Source: Pseudomonadota bacterium (lineage in GTDB: Bacteria; Pseudomonadota; Alphaproteobacteria; Sphingomonadales; Sphingomonadaceae). Taken from it: 10,891 bases of DNA. Positions 7,415-10,891 of this stretch are shown one piece after another. The stretch lies in NCBI GenBank assembly GCA_023445495.1, contig JAEXLC010000239.1, positions 1 to 10,891 of the forward strand. The letters are read 5' to 3'. The stretch's first letter is position 1; the number at the start of each line of letters is the position of its first letter. The position numbers and the translations under genes were made by a program. Under the pieces are notes generated by a model, which saw only the letters and a list, made by a program, of their open reading frames with translations, made no database searches and was not told the origin of the DNA.

Positions 7415-9030
7415 GCCGCGGCCTCCTTCTCGCTGAGCTGCTTCTTCCGGAGACCCAGGGCGATGCGATAGTTGCGCTCGACCTGCTCCGCGGTGAGATC
7501 CTTGTACGCCGAATACCAGAAGCGGCTGACCGCCATCGAATGGCGCGCCCATTCCTTGAACTGGCGGCCATGGCTGGCGCCGTCCTTCACCAGGAAGCGC
7601 GTCGGCGGGAAGCCCACCCCGCCGCTCCAGGCGAGCGTGAGGCCCGCATGCGCCTTCTCGATGAAGTCATCGAGATAGCTTTCCCAGGTCTGGTCGAAGT
7701 TCGAGAAGAACATCAGCCGGCTGTCGTTGTTGACCCGCGCCCAGTGCGCGAAATGGATGGTGCGCATCGAGCCGAGATAGCCCTCGCGCGCCGCCTTCTG
7801 CACGCGCAGCAGCAGGTGCAGGCCGTGATGGCCGACGCGGATCAGGATCGCGCGCAGCACGCCCGGCTTGATGAGGACGATCGAGCCCATGTGGTTCTGC
7901 GGGATCCAGTCCTCGCGCCGCGCCATCTCGCGCAGCATCTTGGGATCGACCGGCGGCGCATCCTGCGAGGCATCGCGCCGTTCGAGCCAGCGCAGCCAGA
8001 CCAGCACGCCGGCGACCGTCACCGCGATGCTGGCGCCGCTCCACGCCGCCCAGATCGCCATATCCCACCAGGCCGGCCAGAACGGCTTGTGGCCGATCCA
8101 CGACCAGACCGGCGCGGACAGCGTGGCGGCAATCGCGACATAGACCGCCACCGCGATCACGACGGGAACCAGCAGGTGCCGGAGGAAGAAGGTGAGGAAG
8201 CTGAACCGTGTCGGCGTCGCCGTGCCCGGCAGCGGCTTGCCCATCCGGTAGAGCGTGCCGGTGAACACCGCGAACAGCCCGACGCACAGCGCGACATAAT
8301 ATTGCCAGGCGAGCTGGCTCTTGAGGACCAGCCCCGGGACCGACAGCGCGAACACCACCAGCAGCACGAACCAGGCGAGCCGGGCATAGTCGCCGACGCT
8401 CTGGAGGAACGGGATGCGGGCGGGCGCCTTCTCCGCCAGCCAGCCGAACTGGGGCAGCAGCGCCGCGCGCAGCTTGGCATGGATCTCGACGGGGGTGAGC
8501 TTGCGATAGGGGCTGGGGCCGCCGTCATTGGCGTTGGCCAGCTCCTTACGGGTGCCGAGGAACAGCTCGCCCTCGGCCAGGATGCGGTCGCGCGTCATGC
8601 CGCGATTGCCGTGGTGATAGACCGTCGGCGTGAGCGTGCGCGCTTCGAGATAGGGCGCGATCGGAGCGCGGCTGTCCGGCGCGGTCACCGCGTCGAACAG
8701 GTCGCCGGTATGATCGAGCGGGCGCTTGCAGCAGCGCAGGAACGCCCGCAGGTCCGGGCCGATTGCGGTTTCGAGCTGGCCCCAGAACGGCCCCGGCGCG
8801 CCATCGAAATTGGCCTCGATCACGAAAAGCGGATCATAGTCGAAGCCCGGAAAGGCGGTGAGCGACATGAAGTGCACCGCCGGTACCGTCGTCAGGAAGT
8901 CCGCGAAGGGCCCGGTGCCCCCCGATGGATTCTGGCTGCGCCGGTCCCGCAACGCGTCGAGCAGGCCCGACAGATGGTCGAAGCTCTCGGGCTTGACCTC
9001 GAGTGCCACCGATAATGTGGTTTGCCGCAT
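7396..9030 (-). CDS. Four-TM membrane protein of unknown function with duplicated soluble domain
   Basis: This is a 544-residue protein I cannot assign to a characterised family. Four hydrophobic segments lie at about 217-236, 241-261, 281-303 and 325-346, clustered mid-protein and flanked by soluble regions of about 210 and 195 residues. The C-terminal part (TIHFAHWARVNN, 424-435; FFSNFDQTWESYLDDFIEKA, 441-460; RFWYSAY, 503-509) resembles a pattern I recall from conserved uncharacterised bacterial proteins. The N-terminal part has a matching segment, VHFMSLTAF (52-60) and FVIEANFDGAPGPFWGQL (69-86). This suggests an ancient duplication of an alpha/beta domain, possibly ferredoxin-like as in DyP relatives. 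ATG 9030 has GAGGGGG eight bases upstream; an in-frame ATG at 9072 lacks such support. As first gene of the operon it may tether or supply the two heme enzymes at the inner membrane, which is inference. Confidence 0.85.
   Translation of the reverse strand: MRQTTLSVALEVKPESFDHLSGLLDALRDRRSQNPSGGTGPFADFLTTVPAVHFMSLTAFPGFDYDPLFVIEANFDGAPGPFWGQLETAIGPDLRAFLRCCKRPLDHTGDLFDAVTAPDSRAPIAPYLEARTLTPTVYHHGNRGMTRDRILAEGELFLGTRKELANANDGGPSPYRKLTPVEIHAKLRAALLPQFGWLAEKAPARIPFLQSVGDYARLAWFVLLVVFALSVPGLVLKSQLAWQYYVALCVGLFAVFTGTLYRMGKPLPGTATPTRFSFLTFFLRHLLVPVVIAVAVYVAIAATLSAPVWSWIGHKPFWPAWWDMAIWAAWSGASIAVTVAGVLVWLRWLERRDASQDAPPVDPKMLREMARREDWIPQNHMGSIVLIKPGVLRAILIRVGHHGLHLLLRVQKAAREGYLGSMRTIHFAHWARVNNDSRLMFFSNFDQTWESYLDDFIEKAHAGLTLAWSGGVGFPPTRFLVKDGASHGRQFKEWARHSMAVSRFWYSAYKDLTAEQVERNYRIALGLRKKQLSEKEAAAWINDL
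7422..7428 (-). promoter_or_regulatory. Ribosome binding site that decides the DyP start
   Basis: On the minus strand AAGGAGG sits inside the last codons of the membrane-protein gene, seven bases before GTG 7414. It is the best ribosome site in the operon. From the alternative GTG at 7399 it would be about 22 bases away, too far to serve. It therefore favours the longer start, which adds MDQRP to the protein. Confidence 0.65.
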
Positions 9031-9166
9031 CCCCAACGCCCCCTCAAACGTGCGGGGAAACTGGCACGGCATTTCCTACATCGATAGCAAATATTCGACA
9101 TGGACCCGAAGTGGACGCATCAGTCTCCAAAGTCCGCGATGTTACCGCGAACAAAGCCCCTTTCGC

Positions 9167-9190
9167 TTGTATGACACCGGTGGCATACAA
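9167..9190. promoter_or_regulatory. 24-bp near-perfect palindrome, probable operator
   Basis: Arms TTGTATG (9167-9173) and CATACAA (9184-9190) are exact reverse complements, and the centre CACCGGTG (9175-9182) is itself a perfect palindrome. Eleven of twelve base pairs match; only A9174 against G9183 fails. A -10-like TACAAT (9186-9191) overlaps the right arm, and the GH43 start codon is 22 bases beyond it, so a bound protein would block or position RNA polymerase. The TGTATGA core recurs in the receptor/reductase control region. TTGTATGAC partly resembles FadR-type GntR sites (TnGTnnnAC), but the family of the regulator cannot be settled here. Confidence 0.75.
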
Positions 9191-9207
9191 TCCTAAAAAC
9201 GGAGAGG
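9186..9207 (+). promoter_or_regulatory. Candidate -10 box and ribosome site of the GH43 gene
   Basis: TACAAT at 9186-9191 differs from TATAAT at one position. GGAGAGG at 9201-9207 lies five bases before ATG 9213 and fixes that start. No good -35 box is seen at the right distance, which would fit a promoter needing an activator at the overlapping palindrome. The leader would be very short. Confidence 0.45.
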
Positions 9208-9212
9208 AATGC

Positions 9213-10829
9213 ATGGGTATCAGCAGGCGTGACGCGTTCGGTGCGGTGCTGGCAGGAGGGGCGGCCGTGGCCGGCGGCGCGGGCGCGCTGCTCCGGCCGG
9301 ACGAGGCCCATGCGACACAAACGGACGCTCTTGTCCCCGGATATAAGCGCGGCTTCGACAACCAGCGCATCGCCGACCTGGGCGACGGGCGCTTCCTCAA
9401 CCCGCTGCTGGCCGGCGACCATCCCGATCCCGCCATCCTGAAGGACGGCGCGGATTACTACATGACCTTCTCCAGCTTCGATTCCTATCCGGGCATCACG
9501 ATCTGGCACAGCCGCGACCTGGTGAACTGGCAGCCGCGCAAGGCGGCGTTGACGAAGAATATCGGCTCGGTCTGGGCAGTCAGCCTGGAAAAGCACAAGG
9601 ACCGCTACTTCATCTACATCCCGGTGAAGGCGAGCCCGAACTCGATCTTCGTGATCTGGGCCGACCATATCGACGGGCCGTGGAGCGACCCCATCGACCT
9701 GGGGCTGCACGCCCATATCGACCCCTGCCACGCGGTGGGTGAAGACGGTTCCAGATGGCTGTTCCTTTCGGGCGGAGACCGGGTGCGTCTTTCCGAGGAT
9801 GGTCTGTCCACTATGGGCAAGGTCGAGCATGTCTACGACCCCTGGCACTATCCCGAGGAATGGGACGTCGAGAGCTTCTCCCCCGAGGGACCGAAGATCC
9901 ATCACCACAATGGCTGGTTCTACATGATCACCGCGGTGGGCGGCACGGCGGGTCCGCCGACCGGCCATATGGTGATCGCGGCGCGTTCGCGCTCGATCCA
10001 CGGACCCTGGGAGCAGTGCCCCGCGAACCCATTGGTGCGGACTGTAAACAACGACGAGGCCTGGTGGTCGCGCGGGCATGCCAGCCTGGTCGAGGCACCC
10101 GACGGGAGCTGGTGGTCGATCTATCACGGCTTCGAGAACGGCTATTGGACGCTGGGACGCCAGGCGCTGCTCGACCCCATTGAATGGACGGCGGACGGCT
10201 GGTTCCGGATGACCGGCGGGGATCTTTCCAAGCCGATCCGCAAGCCCAAAGGCGGCGCGCGGGTGCCGCATGGCCAGGCGCTGTCGGACGACTTCAACGG
10301 GCCGCTGGCGCTGGGGCGGAAGTGGAATTTCTTCAAACCCTCGCAGACGGAATCGGACAGAGTGCACGCCGAAGCTGGCACGCTCACCCTGAAGGCCGCG
10401 GGCAAGGCGCCGGTGGACAGCTCGCCGCTGCTGCTGATCGCCGGCGACACCGGCTATGAGTTCGAATGCGAGATCGAGATCGCGCCGGGCGGCACTGCGG
10501 GGCTGGTGCTGTTCTATGACGAGAAGCTCTATTGCGGGCTCGGCTTCGACGAGAAGCGCTTCGTCACCCACCAGTACGGCATGGAGCGCGGGCGGCCGGC
10601 CAATCCCTATGGCCGGAAGCTCCGGATGCGGGTGCGCAACGACAGGCATATCGTGGCGTTCCACCTCTCCGGCGATGGCGGGAAGACGTGGAAGCGGTTC
10701 GACCGGGGCATGGAAGTGTCGGGCTATCACCACAATGTGCGCGGCGGGTTTTTGATGCTGCGGCCGGGGCTCTATTCGGCCGGCGAAGGCGAGGCGAAGT
10801 TCCGGGACTTCAGGTTCCGGGCGCTTTAG
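9213..10829 (+). CDS. Tat-exported GH43 glycoside hydrolase (beta-xylosidase/arabinofuranosidase type)
   Basis: This is a 538-residue periplasmic or surface glycosidase. Residues 1-34 are a twin-arginine signal: SRRDAF (4-9), a hydrophobic Ala/Gly stretch, and cleavage after AHA (32-34). The five-bladed GH43 catalytic domain spans about 60-335. It has catalytic base Asp72 in NPLLAGDHPDPA, pKa-modulating Asp170 in HAHIDP, and general acid Glu225 in ESFSPEGP. SRGHASLVEAPDGSWWSIYHG (286-306) is a further conserved GH43 block. Residues about 355-538 (DDFNGPLALGRKWNF, then GLVLFYDEKLYCGLGF) fit the concanavalin-like C-terminal domain of beta-xylosidase-type GH43 enzymes. Products would be xylose- or arabinose-type sugars; the exact linkage is not readable. 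ATG 9213 has GGAGAGG upstream; the frame extends back to 9003 but that part lacks a signal peptide and a ribosome site. The overlapping palindrome suggests inducible control. Confidence 0.94.
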   Translation: MGISRRDAFGAVLAGGAAVAGGAGALLRPDEAHATQTDALVPGYKRGFDNQRIADLGDGRFLNPLLAGDHPDPAILKDGADYYMTFSSFDSYPGITIWHSRDLVNWQPRKAALTKNIGSVWAVSLEKHKDRYFIYIPVKASPNSIFVIWADHIDGPWSDPIDLGLHAHIDPCHAVGEDGSRWLFLSGGDRVRLSEDGLSTMGKVEHVYDPWHYPEEWDVESFSPEGPKIHHHNGWFYMITAVGGTAGPPTGHMVIAARSRSIHGPWEQCPANPLVRTVNNDEAWWSRGHASLVEAPDGSWWSIYHGFENGYWTLGRQALLDPIEWTADGWFRMTGGDLSKPIRKPKGGARVPHGQALSDDFNGPLALGRKWNFFKPSQTESDRVHAEAGTLTLKAAGKAPVDSSPLLLIAGDTGYEFECEIEIAPGGTAGLVLFYDEKLYCGLGFDEKRFVTHQYGMERGRPANPYGRKLRMRVRNDRHIVAFHLSGDGGKTWKRFDRGMEVSGYHHNVRGGFLMLRPGLYSAGEGEAKFRDFRFRAL

Positions 10830-10866
10830 GGCGCGACTTCGAGTTCGAATTGCCCACAGATAGTGC

Positions 10867-10891
10867 GTCACCCCGGCCTTGTGCCGGGGTC
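10867..10891. repeat. REP-like GC hairpin after the GH43 gene, cut by the window end
   Basis: ACCCCGGC (10870-10877) and GCCGGGGT (10883-10890) form a perfect 8-bp stem with a CTTGT loop. With the flanking GTC at 10867-10869, it repeats the element at 4570-4593 in opposite orientation and with a different loop. It lies 38 bases past the GH43 stop and may act as a transcript end or 3' stabiliser. The window ends at its last base, so flanking copies cannot be seen. Confidence 0.7.

Larger units (their letters stand above)
4599..9030 (-). other. Three-gene heme-enzyme operon (membrane protein, DyP, P450)
   Basis: Three minus-strand genes overlap end to start: the membrane protein and the peroxidase share bases 7396-7414, and the peroxidase and P450 share 5831-5834. 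There is no room for internal promoters between genes, so they are almost surely co-transcribed and translationally coupled. The promoter should lie in 9031-9212, divergent from the GH43 gene. I could not name a convincing -35/-10 pair on the minus strand there. Confidence 0.85.
9031..9212. promoter_or_regulatory. Divergent control region between heme operon and GH43 gene
   Basis: This 182-base intergenic stretch is AT-richer than its flanks around 9075-9105 and 9160-9205. It must hold the start signals of the minus-strand operon and the plus-strand GH43 gene. The palindrome near the GH43 end is listed separately. On the minus-strand side I see only the ribosome site GAGGGGG before ATG 9030. 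Reading frames that cross this stretch from either gene lack ribosome sites and family similarity. Confidence 0.7.

Noticed and set aside
6158..7471. 437-codon plus-strand frame opposite the DyP gene
   Set aside because: Antisense composition, and the minus strand carries all DyP motifs.
7415..7552. N-terminal extension of the DyP frame
   Set aside because: The extra 46 residues overlap the conserved C-terminus of the membrane protein and do not resemble a DyP N-terminus.
7540..9015. 491-codon plus-strand frame opposite the membrane protein
   Set aside because: Highly charged Arg/Glu/Asp/His-rich product without structure, as expected of the complement of a hydrophobic coding region.
9003..9212. 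N-terminal extension of the GH43 frame
   Set aside because: It would bury the Tat signal 70 residues inside the protein and overlap the upstream gene; ATG 9213 has its own ribosome site.
9120..10871. 583-codon minus-strand frame opposite the GH43 gene
   Set aside because: Shadow frame with no motif; the plus strand has signal peptide, catalytic triad and C-terminal domain.
1..10891. CRISPR array, tRNA, rRNA, insertion sequence or integrase
   Set aside because: No regularly spaced repeats, no cloverleaf-like sequence and no transposase or integrase motifs were seen on either strand.

Overview
The window is high-GC (third codon positions mostly G/C) and looks like the chromosome of a sphingomonad or a close alphaproteobacterial relative. 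The evidence is a large TonB-dependent receptor of the Caulobacter/Xanthomonas type, a Tat-exported glycosidase, and short GC-rich extragenic hairpins built on CCCCGGC/GCCGGGG. The species call is inference from style, not from a marker gene. The left edge opens with 23 C residues, which look like a contig-end or sequencing artefact.

Layout. At 43-3204 (-) lies a 1053-residue TonB-dependent outer-membrane receptor. A 314-base AT-richer divergent region (3205-3518) separates it from an aldo/keto reductase at 3519-4553 (+). A hairpin at 4570-4593 sits in the 45-base convergent gap. Then comes a tightly overlapping three-gene minus-strand operon, read from 9030 down to 4599: a four-TM membrane protein of unknown function, a DyP-type heme peroxidase, and an unusual cytochrome P450. 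A 182-base divergent region (9031-9212) carries a strong 24-bp palindrome just ahead of a Tat-exported GH43 glycoside hydrolase at 9213-10829 (+). The window ends in a second copy of the hairpin family.

Two functional themes are interleaved. The first is glycan use: GH43 would release pentose-type sugars in the periplasm, the TonB receptor would import oligosaccharide across the outer membrane, and the aldo/keto reductase could act on a carbonyl compound downstream. A 7-base core, TGTATGA, occurs in the GH43 palindrome and twice, inverted, in the receptor/reductase divergent region. I saw it nowhere else in the window, which suggests one regulator controls both ends.

The second theme is the heme-enzyme operon and is the most interesting part. 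Its P450 keeps the heme cysteine and ExxR but has Pro and Gln where a monooxygenase carries the I-helix acid-alcohol pair. No ferredoxin or reductase gene is in the window. Its partners are a peroxidase with intact DyP motifs and a membrane protein whose two soluble ends look like diverged copies of one domain. This points to peroxide- or hydroperoxide-based chemistry at the inner membrane rather than an O2/NAD(P)H monooxygenase; that is a hypothesis.
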